Shown in pieces: positions 8,791 through 17,993 of a DNA stretch of 64,000 bases; the first letter of the stretch is position 1, and each line of letters opens with the position of its first letter. The notes below the pieces were generated by a model. The model was not told the origin of the DNA. It saw only the letters and a program-made list of their open reading frames with translations, and searched no databases. The position numbers and the translations under genes are program-made. This DNA is from an uncultured Halieaceae bacterium (GTDB taxonomy: Bacteria > Pseudomonadota > Gammaproteobacteria > Pseudomonadales > Halieaceae): positions 124,001 to 188,000 of the forward strand of contig CALJGI010000004.1 in NCBI GenBank assembly GCA_938074045.1. The letters are read 5' to 3'.

Positions 8791-9590
8791 CCACCCTGCG
8801 AACCATTATCGTCGACGATGAACCCCTGGCCCGACGTGGTCTGAAACTGCGACTGGACGAAATTCCCGACGTGGAATTGCTGGCAGAGTGCAACAACGGC
8901 GCCGAAGCCCTGCGAGCGGTTGCTGAGCACAGCCCGGACCTCTTGTTTCTGGATATACAAATGCCGGTGATGTCGGGTTTTGACGTTGTGCGTCAGCTAC
9001 AGGGTGACAATATGCCCATGGTGGTATTCGTTACTGCCTTTGATCAGTACGCACTGGATGCCTTTGAAATTCACGCCGTGGACTACGTACTGAAACCCAT
9101 CGATCTCGACAGGTTGCGGCTTGCGGTAGAACGGGCACAGGCTCACAAGGAACAGGTGGGGGTAGTGGATCAAAAAGCGCGTCTGCTGGATCTGGTCTCC
9201 AACCTGACCGGGGAATCAGTTGCCGAGGTTGATCGCATGATCCATGACGGCGAGCAGCTGGACACCTGGCCCGATAAACTCACGATCAAGGACGGCGGTG
9301 AAATTCACCTGGTTCCGATCGCGGACATCGATTGGGTGGATGCGGCGGGGGACTACATGTGCGTCCATGCCGCTGGCCAGACACACATCATGCGCATCAC
9401 CATGAAACAGTTGGAGGCCATGCTGAACCCGGCTCTGTTCAGACGCATCCATCGCTCCACAATTATCAACATCAATCGGGTGGAAAAACTGCAATCGCAA
9501 TTAAACGGCGAATTTCTGCTGACGCTGAACTGCGGTGCGCAACTGAAAATGAGCCGCTCATACAAGGCTACCGCCCGGGAATTGATGTAG
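8787..9590 (+). CDS. LytTR-family response regulator
   Basis: 267 residues. Receiver domain with acidic pocket Asp10/Asp11 and phospho-acceptor Asp56 (LLFLDIQMPVMSG), the switch Thr in FVTAFD, and Lys in VLKPID. A linker of about 30 residues leads to a LytTR DNA-binding domain at about 160-267, including HLVPIADIDWVDAAGDYM and FRRIHRSTIININRVEKL. The GTG start overlaps the kinase stop and has a strong AGGAGG site inside the kinase gene. It is likely phosphorylated by the upstream kinase. The closest candidate target is the RND operon immediately downstream. Confidence 0.95.
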   Translation: MTTLRTIIVDDEPLARRGLKLRLDEIPDVELLAECNNGAEALRAVAEHSPDLLFLDIQMPVMSGFDVVRQLQGDNMPMVVFVTAFDQYALDAFEIHAVDYVLKPIDLDRLRLAVERAQAHKEQVGVVDQKARLLDLVSNLTGESVAEVDRMIHDGEQLDTWPDKLTIKDGGEIHLVPIADIDWVDAAGDYMCVHAAGQTHIMRITMKQLEAMLNPALFRRIHRSTIININRVEKLQSQLNGEFLLTLNCGAQLKMSRSYKATARELM

Positions 9591-9629
9591 TTTTTTAACT
9601 CTGCCATACGCCTGTCGCAGTATCTAGTC

Positions 9630-9702
9630 ACCCTGTCTCAAAACCCTGTTTGTCTGATACGACCCTGTTAGGGTCAAGCTATTAAAGCTATATTTACAGG
9701 GT
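9630..9702. promoter_or_regulatory. cluster of ACCCTGT repeats upstream of RND pump
   Basis: The 118-base gap between the regulator and the pump holds three direct copies of ACCCTGT (9630-9636, 9643-9649, 9662-9668) and one inverted copy ACAGGGT (9696-9702). The third copy is also the left arm of a hairpin, GACCCT-GTT-AGGGTC (9661-9675). Repeated heptamers spaced 13 and 19 bases apart suggest an operator; binding by the adjacent LytTR regulator is inference. Confidence 0.45.
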
Positions 9703-9708
9703 AGAGAG

Positions 9709-12700
9709 ATGAATCTCACGGCAATCTCGCTGAAAAATCCAGCTGGTATAGCGGTAGCTATTGCGATCATTGCTTTCTTCGGCGCATATAGCCTGTCGCA
9801 ACTTCCCATCCAGCTGTTTCCAAATATCGAACAGCCCAGCATCGTCATCCAGACAAACTGGCGCGCGGCTTCGCCCAAGGAAATTGAGTCAGAAATAATC
9901 GAGCCGATTGAATCGGTTTTGCGCGGCTTAGCCGGCGTGGAAGAAATGGGTTCCTACGCGAACGCGGGCAATGCGTGGATCAACCTTTCCTTTGGGTTGG
10001 AGACCGACATGCAGAAAACGCTGATGGAGGTGATCGCCCGACTCAATCGACTTGACCCCCTGCCTAGGGATGCGGATCAACCCGTGGTGACCCTCGGTGG
10101 TGGCAATGGTGAAAGGCCAGCACTTACCTACTTCTTTTTGCAGGTACTACCGGATAATCCCAAATCCGTGAACAGCTATGTGCAGTTTGCCGAGGACGTC
10201 ATCCGCCCTGCCCTGGAAAGCGTCCCCGGTGTAGCCAGCGTGCAGGCCAGCAGCGGCGCGACAGCAGCTGAAGAATTGCAAATTCAGTTTGACCCCTACC
10301 GAGCTGCTGAGCTTGGGGTACCCCTGCCCCAGGTGGCGGCACGGCTTGGGCGTTCTAATGACATCTCCGGCGGTTTCGTTGACGTCGGTAGACGCCAGTA
10401 CACGCTGAGATTCGCCGGCCGCTATGCGCCGGAGCAACTCAGCGAATTTGTACTCGACTGGCGCAACGGCAGCCCCGTAACCCTCGGTGATATCGCCGAC
10501 ATTGAAATTCGTCGTGGTGACAGTACTGGAGTGGCTACGCAAAACGGCAACCCGGCGTTGTCGGTCAGAATCGACAAGGAGAGTAGCGCTAACGCCTTGC
10601 AAACCCTGAACCGGGTTAAGGCGGTGGTGGATGCACTGAACAAAACGGTACTCGTGGACGAGCAGGTGGTTATGGTGCAGTCCTTTGACGCATCCGTATT
10701 TATTTATCGAGCCATCAACCTTGTCACCAGCAACCTGGTTCTCGGCGTCATGCTCTCGGTGGGTGTGCTGTGGTGGTTTCTGCGCCGTTTCCGCGCCACC
10801 ATGATTGTGGCGATCGCCATTCCCATTTCGCTGCTGGCCACCTTTATTGTGCTGCGCTTTACGGGACGCACTCTTAATGTAATCTCCCTGGCGGGACTGG
10901 CTTTCGCCGTCGGTATGGTGCTGGACGCGGCCATCGTGGTGCTGGAAAACATTGTGCGATTACGCGAGCGCGGTCTGGGAACCTTTGATGCCGCACTGCA
11001 GGGTGCTTCTCAGGTCTGGAGTGCCCTGCTTGCCTCCACTGCAACCACGGTCGCCATATTTTTGCCGGTCATGTTTATGCGCGAGGTCGAGGGACAATTG
11101 TTCAGCGACCTGGCAATCACCATTGCTATCGCCGTGGTGATATCCCTGATTGTGGCCATCACGCTGCTGCCACTCGCTTCCACCCGCTGGTTACCCGACA
11201 GCAGTCTGGAGGACGCCCATGAAGCACTGTGGAATCGGATAACCAATGCGGTGATGCGCCTTACCAGCACCAGCACCAAGCGACACAGTCTGGCCGCCAT
11301 ACTGATCAGCGCACCGCTGCTGACCTCATGGGCGCTAATGCCGGAGATGGACTACCTGCCACCGGTTAAACGCGATGCTGTGGATGCCTACTTCCAGTTT
11401 CCACCCGGTATCAGCAGCGAATCGGTAAAACACGAATACGTGGACGTGCTGGATCGCCGGATGAAGCCATTCATGGAGGGTACCCGCGAGCCCGCGCTGA
11501 AGAACTACTACATTCTGACCTGGCCCGGCGGCGGGGGTATGGGCGTGCGGGCGCTGGACCAGTCCCGAGTGGAAGAATTACAGACGATTATTCGTGAAGA
11601 AATTTTTGCCGATCTCCCGGATCTGCAGGCGTTTGCGTCGCAGGGAAATTTGTTCGGTGGATTTGGCGGTGATCGAGAGATATCGGTTCACCTGCAGGCA
11701 CGGGATCGCGACGCGCTGGCCACTACGGCACAGCTCGGTCAGCAACTGCTGCAGGAAGCGTTACCTGAGGCTGCTATACGGGTCTCCCCAGGCCTGCAGC
11801 AGGCAGAGCCAGAGCTCAGACTGCTGCCAAACGACCGAGCGCTGGCAGAAATTGGCTGGAGTCGGGCAAGCCTGGGAGGAATTGTACGTGCGCTGGGCGA
11901 TGGTCTCTATGTGGGCGAACACTTTGACGGTGAAAAACGCATGAACATCATTCTCCGTTCGAAACAGTGGGACGACCCCGAAAGTCTGGCGAGTACACCA
12001 CTGGTTACCCCGGGTGGAGAAGTTGTTCCCCTGAATCAACTGGCGGACCTGCAACGCACCGTAGGACCCAGTCAGCTGCGACGCATTGATCGCCGCCGCA
12101 CGGTCACCCTGAATATTCGACCGCCGGCAGACATGTCTCTTGAGCATGCGCTATCCACCATACAGAACGAGGTAGCGCCGAAACTGAAGGCTGATCTCCC
12201 CGCTGATGGCACCATCGTCTACGGCGGCAGCGCCAATGCCCTGACCCGGGCGATCAAAAGTATGGCGGGTAACTTTGCAGTGGCGATGGTAGTACTCTTT
12301 CTGTTGATGGCAGCACTGTTTCGTTCCCCCCGGGACAGCCTGCTGGTGGTAATGGCCATGCCACTGGCCATGGTGGGTGGCGTTGTGGCTATACGGCTGC
12401 TCAACCTGATTGCTTTTCAACCCCTGGACCTGCTTACCATGATCGGGTTTGTGATTCTGTTAGGACTGGTTGTTAACAACGCCATCCTGCTGGTACACCA
12501 GACCCGCAGTGCCGAACGTGAGGGGGTCAACCGACATCACGCGGTGGAACAAGCTCTGCGAGTGCGACTGCGCCCGATCTTTATGAGCACGCTGACCAGC
12601 ATTTTCGGCATGCTACCCCTGCTACTGATGCCAGGAACCGGTTCTGTCATCTATCGCGGTCTGGCGGCCGTCATCGTGGGTGGCATGTGTTTCAGCACGG

Positions 12701-12813
12701 TTTTCACACTGTTGCTGCTGCCCTGCTTTCTGCGCATGGGCAAGACTAAAGCTACGCTGGTCAGCAGCGGCGATCCCACACCTCAACAACCAACTCTACA
12801 ATCAGTCGCATGA
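9709..12813 (+). CDS. RND efflux pump permease (HAE-1 family)
   Basis: 1034 residues, full length for the family. Twelve membrane helices in the usual two sets, with two large periplasmic loops. Typical segments are SLKNPAGIAVAIAIIAFFGA, QLPIQLFPNIEQPSI, VPGVASVQ and TMIGFVILLGLVVNNAILLV. In TM4 the usual Asp-Asp proton-relay pair reads VLDAAIVVLEN, so the first Asp (406) is kept and the second is Ala407. An AGAGAG ribosome site precedes the ATG. The adaptor follows 22 bases downstream, an order opposite to the common adaptor-then-pump layout. The neighbouring two-component system suggests regulated expression. Substrate unknown. Confidence 0.95.
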   Translation: MNLTAISLKNPAGIAVAIAIIAFFGAYSLSQLPIQLFPNIEQPSIVIQTNWRAASPKEIESEIIEPIESVLRGLAGVEEMGSYANAGNAWINLSFGLETDMQKTLMEVIARLNRLDPLPRDADQPVVTLGGGNGERPALTYFFLQVLPDNPKSVNSYVQFAEDVIRPALESVPGVASVQASSGATAAEELQIQFDPYRAAELGVPLPQVAARLGRSNDISGGFVDVGRRQYTLRFAGRYAPEQLSEFVLDWRNGSPVTLGDIADIEIRRGDSTGVATQNGNPALSVRIDKESSANALQTLNRVKAVVDALNKTVLVDEQVVMVQSFDASVFIYRAINLVTSNLVLGVMLSVGVLWWFLRRFRATMIVAIAIPISLLATFIVLRFTGRTLNVISLAGLAFAVGMVLDAAIVVLENIVRLRERGLGTFDAALQGASQVWSALLASTATTVAIFLPVMFMREVEGQLFSDLAITIAIAVVISLIVAITLLPLASTRWLPDSSLEDAHEALWNRITNAVMRLTSTSTKRHSLAAILISAPLLTSWALMPEMDYLPPVKRDAVDAYFQFPPGISSESVKHEYVDVLDRRMKPFMEGTREPALKNYYILTWPGGGGMGVRALDQSRVEELQTIIREEIFADLPDLQAFASQGNLFGGFGGDREISVHLQARDRDALATTAQLGQQLLQEALPEAAIRVSPGLQQAEPELRLLPNDRALAEIGWSRASLGGIVRALGDGLYVGEHFDGEKRMNIILRSKQWDDPESLASTPLVTPGGEVVPLNQLADLQRTVGPSQLRRIDRRRTVTLNIRPPADMSLEHALSTIQNEVAPKLKADLPADGTIVYGGSANALTRAIKSMAGNFAVAMVVLFLLMAALFRSPRDSLLVVMAMPLAMVGGVVAIRLLNLIAFQPLDLLTMIGFVILLGLVVNNAILLVHQTRSAEREGVNRHHAVEQALRVRLRPIFMSTLTSIFGMLPLLLMPGTGSVIYRGLAAVIVGGMCFSTVFTLLLLPCFLRMGKTKATLVSSGDPTPQQPTLQSVA

Positions 12814-12835
12814 TTTTCGCGACGAGGAGAATGTT

Positions 12836-13915
12836 ATGATTAAACACGCCGGTATTCCTTTCGCTAGCGTTGCGGTTGCAGCACTGGTCATCATGATAGA
12901 CATGAAATCCGTCATGGCTCAGGCCCCTGTACCTGTCGTCGAAGTCGCGATCACCGAGGAGCGTGACCTGGCACCAGAGCTGTGGGTGCCAGGTACAGTA
13001 ACTGCTCGCTACGATGCCCTTATATCCGCTGAAGTGGACGGCCGTCTGAACTGGGTGGCAGAGATTGGCGACCACGTAAAAAAAGGAGATGCCCTCGCCA
13101 CAATAGATGACAGCCGCCTGCAACTGAACCTGAGAAACAATGAAGCACAGGTCAAACGCATCCAGTCGGATCTCGCCTATCAGAAAAGGCAAATAGCTAG
13201 GCTGGACACCCTGTCCGCACAAAATAACACTGCAAAATCTGGACTCGATGCGGCTGAGGCCAGGCGCGACATGCTGACTCAGGACCTGGTCGCCGCGCGC
13301 GTCGCACTAGAAAACACCCAGCTGGATATCGCCAAAGCCCGGGTATCCGCCCCGTATGATGGCGTAATCGCAGAGCGGCGAATGAACCAGGGAGAGTACA
13401 CGCGCAATGGTCAGGAGCTATTGCGGCTCGTAAACACCGACCTGCTTGAGGTCAGCGCCAGGGCGCCGATATCGGTCATCCGGCACAGCTCAGCGGGGGA
13501 TGCGGTCCGGGTCAGCAGCGACCACACAGAGTCGACGCATGCTCTGCGCACATTGGTGCCGGTCGGCGATGCCCGCTCCCGCATGATTGAAGTGCGGGTA
13601 GACTTGGAGAGCAGCGATTGGGTTATTGGTGAAGCCGTCCGTGTAGCACTCAGCAATGGCAACCGCATCAACGCAACCGCGGTACCGCGCGATGCGCTGG
13701 TACTGAGAGACGATGGCGTCAGCGTGTTTGTCGTCGGCGAGGACAGTGTGGCTCATCGTGTCCGGGTAATCACGGGCACAGGCTCTGGTCACTATATTGG
13801 CGTCGCCGGTGATCTGGACAGCGACGCCCGCGTGGTTGTTCGCGGCGCTGAAAACCTGCGCGATGGACAAGAGGTTAAAATCATCACCAACGAGATCGCC
13901 GCACTGGTTCAATAA
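12836..13915 (+). CDS. RND periplasmic adaptor (membrane fusion protein)
   Basis: 359 residues from the ATG at 12836, preceded by AGGAGA; the open frame runs further upstream, but inside the pump gene. N-terminal signal sequence with likely cleavage near SVMAQA. Lipoyl half ALISAEVDGRLNWVAEIGDHVKKGDAL, coiled coil at about residues 95-155, then ARVSAPYDGVIAERRMNQGEYT, beta barrel, and a membrane-proximal C-terminal domain. Works with the pump just upstream; no outer-membrane factor is encoded here, so it probably uses a TolC-type channel encoded elsewhere. Confidence 0.94.
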   Translation: MIKHAGIPFASVAVAALVIMIDMKSVMAQAPVPVVEVAITEERDLAPELWVPGTVTARYDALISAEVDGRLNWVAEIGDHVKKGDALATIDDSRLQLNLRNNEAQVKRIQSDLAYQKRQIARLDTLSAQNNTAKSGLDAAEARRDMLTQDLVAARVALENTQLDIAKARVSAPYDGVIAERRMNQGEYTRNGQELLRLVNTDLLEVSARAPISVIRHSSAGDAVRVSSDHTESTHALRTLVPVGDARSRMIEVRVDLESSDWVIGEAVRVALSNGNRINATAVPRDALVLRDDGVSVFVVGEDSVAHRVRVITGTGSGHYIGVAGDLDSDARVVVRGAENLRDGQEVKIITNEIAALVQ

Positions 13916-13927
13916 GGTCCCTCAAAA

Positions 13928-13948
13928 AAAAGGGGTCTGACCCCTTTT
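13928..13948. terminator. inverted repeat with T-run, terminator-like, GGGGTCTGACCCC core
   Basis: Ten-base arms AAAAGGGGTC and GACCCCTTTT are separated by one base, 12 bases after the adaptor stop. The GC stem flanked by A and T runs can act as an intrinsic terminator in either direction. The GGGGTCNGACCCC core also resembles a palindrome that I recall as dispersed in many proteobacterial genomes, so it may be a repeat-family member. Confidence 0.6.
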
Positions 13949-13989
13949 CCGCTATACTGATCGCAACCCATACGGGTATAGGTGTAGCT

Positions 13990-14673
13990 GTGGCAAAGAA
14001 AACCAAACCGCGGGAAGAGGTCGTCGAAGATGACGACAACCTCGACGACGGTTCAGCACTGAGCAGTTTGATCGATGGTATGACCGATATCACGGCCTCT
14101 GCCATCCGCATGGCCGTCAAGACGTCCCGGGTCGCCGGGGAGGCTTTCGAACAAGCCAGTGCCGCCGGTCAGCGGGTCAATCGATCAATATCAAGCTCGC
14201 CAGAGCAACTACGCAAAATGGCGGACGCCGGTGAGTCCCTCAGAGACATGCGTGAAGTGGCTGGCATGACGCTCAATGACCTGAACAGCATTTTGAAGGT
14301 GCGTGACAAGTCATTTCTCGAGGCCGTTGAAGACGGGCGTGAAGTGCTCTCCCTGGAGATGATCCTGCGGCTTGCCTCGCTATATGCCCGCAATGATCCC
14401 ATTCCCTTTGCGACCAAATATATCCGTACCTATCGGCCACAGCTGTGGGAGACACTGGAGGAATGGGGTCTGGACAAACTACCCGTTCAAATTGAGAGAG
14501 AGCGGGAGTTTCTCAATATTTACCGGTCCCGGGACGCGGCGCGACGTTTGTCCAATGAGGGTTTCGAACGGGTACTGGCATTTACCCAGCAGGGCTTTGA
14601 TATGGCGCTGCAATTTGTCGCCGAGCAGGAAGAACTTATAGTGGATGAGGAACAAGACACGGAGGACCGCTGA
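13990..14673 (+). CDS. helix-turn-helix domain protein of unknown role
   Basis: 227 residues from a GTG start with TAGGTG upstream. The N-terminus is acidic (EEVVEDDDNLDD). An Ala-rich amphipathic segment follows (about 35-75), and a Cro/CI-like helix-turn-helix lies at about residues 80-140 (LRDMREVAGMTLNDLNSIL, then EVLSLEMILRLASLYA). The C-terminal third is charged with no recognised motif. A possible -10 TATACT sits at 13953-13958, just past the inverted repeat. It stands between the RND operon and the selenium genes in the opposite orientation to the latter, with 15 bases to selD. A DNA-binding role is inferred from the HTH only. Confidence 0.8.
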   Translation: MAKKTKPREEVVEDDDNLDDGSALSSLIDGMTDITASAIRMAVKTSRVAGEAFEQASAAGQRVNRSISSSPEQLRKMADAGESLRDMREVAGMTLNDLNSILKVRDKSFLEAVEDGREVLSLEMILRLASLYARNDPIPFATKYIRTYRPQLWETLEEWGLDKLPVQIEREREFLNIYRSRDAARRLSNEGFERVLAFTQQGFDMALQFVAEQEELIVDEEQDTEDR

Positions 14674-14688
14674 CGAACCCTGGACGGC

Positions 14689-16893
14689 TCAGTCAGCAGC
14701 CAGAATCATCCCCGAACCTGCCTTGAACCGCCCGATATCCGCCGCCTGGGTATAGCCGGCATCCCGCAATCGCTCAAGACACCCCCCCACCGCTTCCGGC
14801 TTGATCGCCAGCAGCAAACCACCCGAGGTCTGGGGGTCGTACAGTACGGCCACCCGGTTACTATCGACGCCGCTGGCCAATTCAATTTGTCCGGCGGCTA
14901 TCGCATTGGCGGCGTGGGCGGTACTGTAAAGCCCGCGGGAAAAGCTCTCGCATACTCCCGGCAAGACCGGCACCGCCGCCAGGTTCAGCTTTGCATTCAG
15001 GTCTGCACTGCTCAGCATTTCCAACAGATGCCCTGCGAGGCCAAAGCCGGTGACATCGGTGGCCGCCGAGCAATTCTCTTCCACCGCGATGGTCGCCGCC
15101 GCCGAGTTACTCTGCAGCATCATCGCTTCCGCCGCATTGAGGTGGCGTGAGTTGAGTGCCAACTGCATATGCGCAGCAAACAACACACCGGTGCCCAGGG
15201 GCTTGGTCAGAATAAGCGCATCTCCAGCCTGAGCTCCCTGTTTGCGCAACACGGTGTTGCCATCAACCGAGCCGTTCACAACAAATCCAATACTGGGCTC
15301 GGTTCCCTCCAGGGTGTGACCTCCGACCAGGGGACAATTAACCGCGGCGAATTCCCGTAACGCGCCGGCCAGCAACTGATAAAGATCACCTGTCTGGATC
15401 TCAGCACTGGCGTAGCCAAGCTGGATAATGGCTTGGGCAGAAGAAGCTTGCGCACCCATGGCATGGAGATCGCTCAGCGCGTGATTAGCCGCAATCCGCC
15501 CCTGGGTATATGGGTCACTGACCAGCTCTCTCAGCACATCAACGCTCTGCAAAATTACCTTGCCGTCACCACCAATCGCCACCGCATCATCGCCCTGTAC
15601 TGGATCAAAACCGACAGTGGGATAGTCCTTCCGCAGCTTGTGCAGCGCGGCCTGCAGGGGATCGGCGGCGAGTTTTGCGGCGCAGCCGCCACAGTGCATG
15701 TTCATTGCATCGTCAGAGCCATTGTCATACCTTCCCGGCTCCATCTGCATGGCTGACAAGTCCTGAAATTGATTCATAAACTCCCGATCAATGCGGTCCT
15801 TCCAGCGCCACACCCAGTAGCCTGCCACGCCGAACATTCGCCAGTTCGCAACAGCGCCTTTGTCTCCGGTGGCCAGCAGCGACAGATATTGGCGCTGGGG
15901 CCGGTAGCGTTGCAGTGGCGATCCCGTGCAATAAGCGGCCAGATTATTTGCCAGAACGGGTCCCTGGCGCACCGCAAATACCCCGGCTTTGGGCCTGGGG
16001 GAATCAACCATATGGGCAATATCACCAGCGGCAAAAATCTGTGGATGAGAAATTGACTGCAACTGCGCATTGACCTTCACAAAGCCGCGGTCATCGCAGC
16101 TCAAACCTGCGGCGGCGGGCCAAGCGGGTGCGGCGGCCGCTGTACACCAGAATACGCGATCGAATTCCCTCGATACACCCTCGGCAGTCGACAACTCAAC
16201 CGTGCAATCCAGTCTTTTCGCTGCGATGATCCGCGAATCGGGTATCACCTGAATCGAGGCGTGATGCAATGCATCTATCGCCAGACGACGTGCAGTATTG
16301 CTGTATTCTTCCAACAGCTTGCTGGAGGAGCTGATCAATGAAATATCGACGGTTGAGTCTGGCCGGTTGGCGGTTATCCAGTGTCTGGCAGCCAGAGCAA
16401 TCTCTACGCTGCCAACTCCTCCCCCAACAATAGCGAGGCGCAGTTGTGTCCCCCCGTTCAACTCTTCATGCCAGGCGAGCCAGCGCTGGTAAAAAGATGC
16501 TATCGGTTTAACCGCTGAAACACCGGTGACGTCAGCCACCAGAGAGGAATCAGGCGCTGAACCAACGTCCAGTGACAATACATCCCATCGCAGCGCAGGC
16601 CTTTCTCCGCCGAACAATACTGTCTGTCCCTCCAAATCCAGCCCCGTCACCTCGCAACGAACAAATCGCGCACCAGCCCACGCGCACAGCCGACGCAAAT
16701 CGATATGAATTTCTTCCTCGGTATAATGCCCGGCCAACAGCCCGGGAAGCATACCGGAATAGGGTGAATCGGTGGCCGCACTGACCAGGGTGATTCTGAC
16801 CCCCGGGGGTGGATTCATGCCCAGCATGCGCAGTGCCAGCACATGACTGTGACCGCCACCCACCAACACTAACTCGCGCTCTATCTCTTGCAA
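14689..16893 (-). CDS. selD: FAD/NAD(P) oxidoreductase fused to selenide, water dikinase (SelD)
   Basis: 734 residues. Residues 1 to about 385 are a pyridine-nucleotide-disulfide/NDH-2-like oxidoreductase, with FAD motif VLVGGGHSHVL, second Rossmann motif LAIVGGGVGSVEIAL and FAAGDIAH. From about residue 396 it is SelD, which makes selenophosphate from selenide and ATP. The CGGCAAK motif places catalytic Cys404 and Lys408, and QGDDAVAI, GGHTLEG, TGFGLAGHLLEM and YDPQTSGGLL follow. Catalytic residue is Cys, not Sec. The stop lies 15 bases from the convergent HTH gene, and the start overlaps selU by 13 bases. The oxidoreductase half probably handles selenium redox, which is inference from the fusion. 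Confidence 0.95.
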   Translation of the reverse strand: MQEIERELVLVGGGHSHVLALRMLGMNPPPGVRITLVSAATDSPYSGMLPGLLAGHYTEEEIHIDLRRLCAWAGARFVRCEVTGLDLEGQTVLFGGERPALRWDVLSLDVGSAPDSSLVADVTGVSAVKPIASFYQRWLAWHEELNGGTQLRLAIVGGGVGSVEIALAARHWITANRPDSTVDISLISSSSKLLEEYSNTARRLAIDALHHASIQVIPDSRIIAAKRLDCTVELSTAEGVSREFDRVFWCTAAAAPAWPAAAGLSCDDRGFVKVNAQLQSISHPQIFAAGDIAHMVDSPRPKAGVFAVRQGPVLANNLAAYCTGSPLQRYRPQRQYLSLLATGDKGAVANWRMFGVAGYWVWRWKDRIDREFMNQFQDLSAMQMEPGRYDNGSDDAMNMHCGGCAAKLAADPLQAALHKLRKDYPTVGFDPVQGDDAVAIGGDGKVILQSVDVLRELVSDPYTQGRIAANHALSDLHAMGAQASSAQAIIQLGYASAEIQTGDLYQLLAGALREFAAVNCPLVGGHTLEGTEPSIGFVVNGSVDGNTVLRKQGAQAGDALILTKPLGTGVLFAAHMQLALNSRHLNAAEAMMLQSNSAAATIAVEENCSAATDVTGFGLAGHLLEMLSSADLNAKLNLAAVPVLPGVCESFSRGLYSTAHAANAIAAGQIELASGVDSNRVAVLYDPQTSGGLLLAIKPEAVGGCLERLRDAGYTQAADIGRFKAGSGMILAAD

Positions 16894-17978
16894 GAGGCCC
16901 CCCCCATCGTTTGCGCCTGGTACAGCACTGCTTCGCGGTCGCCGCGAAACACGATTTCTCCCTGGCGCCGGTCAATCTGATAGCGGTACATGGGATCGTA
17001 ATATTCTTCTAGCAGCATTGTGATCCACGCGCGATGAAGGCGTGCATCATGGCTCCAAAATGCCTCATCCAGTGCGCCCCGCACCCGTGCGGTTCGCTCG
17101 CCGCCCAGCCGTTTGCTGATCCGTTGAATATCAGACTGCAGTCGTTGCTGATGCCTGAGAGCGCCTTCTGTCCCAAAGACTTTGGTGTAACGCTCCCCGA
17201 GATCGATCACATAATCTTCGACGACAATATTGACCCGACTCGCCAGCGGCTCTTCGATAACCAACATCGGCGCTCCCTGCATGCGCGCGCGCAGGACTGC
17301 AGGTAGTGACAGCCGACCGATAAGCTTGCCCTCATCTTCCAGAAAAACCGGGCCACTCTTGCCATTCAGCAACTGCATAAGGGCAACAGCCAGCGCGTTC
17401 TCAAAGGATATCTGGGTTGGCTGTTCAACAATCAGGTGTCCGAAGGCAGAACCGCGGTGGCAGGCCAATCCTTCCAGATCGCAGGCTCTGGACAGCTGTT
17501 CGATGACGCGGGTTTTACCACAACCCGTCGCTCCCGCGATAAGTATGAAGTGGGCGTCTTTGCAGCAGGCTTCCAGCACTTCCAGCAGGTAATTGCGCAT
17601 CGCCTTGTACCCACCAAGCACCAGCGGGTAGTCAAGTCCAGCTTCGCGCAGCCACTGCTGTACCGTGGCGGAACGCAAACCACCGCGGAAACAATACAGA
17701 TAGCCTTCGGGGTGCTCCTCAGCAAAGTTCCGCCACGCGGATACCCGCTCTTCTTTGACCCCATCACTAACCAGGCGATGACCCAGGGCGATGGCCGCAT
17801 CCTGCCCGCGTTCCTTGTAACAGACACCCACCTGCTGGCGCTGGTCATCATCCATCAGAGGAAGATTAATAGACTGTGGGAAAGCGCCCCGGGCAAATTC
17901 CACAGGAGCCCGGGTATCGAGCAACGGGGCGTTGCGCAAAAACAGGGATTCGAAATTATTGGTATCAGGACGACTCAT
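16881..17978 (-). CDS. selU: tRNA 2-selenouridine synthase SelU/MnmH
   Basis: 365 residues. N-terminal rhodanese domain with catalytic Cys96 in YLYCFRGGLRSATVQQWL. The C-terminal P-loop domain has Walker A GATGCGKT at 149-156. The enzyme replaces sulfur by selenium in the wobble 2-thiouridine of Lys, Glu and Gln tRNAs, using the selenophosphate made by SelD. It overlaps the selD fusion gene by 13 bases, so the two form a dedicated selenium operon. No selA or selB in the window; whether the genome also makes selenocysteine cannot be told. Also called ybbB. Confidence 0.95.
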   Translation of the reverse strand: MSRPDTNNFESLFLRNAPLLDTRAPVEFARGAFPQSINLPLMDDDQRQQVGVCYKERGQDAAIALGHRLVSDGVKEERVSAWRNFAEEHPEGYLYCFRGGLRSATVQQWLREAGLDYPLVLGGYKAMRNYLLEVLEACCKDAHFILIAGATGCGKTRVIEQLSRACDLEGLACHRGSAFGHLIVEQPTQISFENALAVALMQLLNGKSGPVFLEDEGKLIGRLSLPAVLRARMQGAPMLVIEEPLASRVNIVVEDYVIDLGERYTKVFGTEGALRHQQRLQSDIQRISKRLGGERTARVRGALDEAFWSHDARLHRAWITMLLEEYYDPMYRYQIDRRQGEIVFRGDREAVLYQAQTMGGASCKR

Positions 17979-17993
17979 GCTCGACGCATGATA

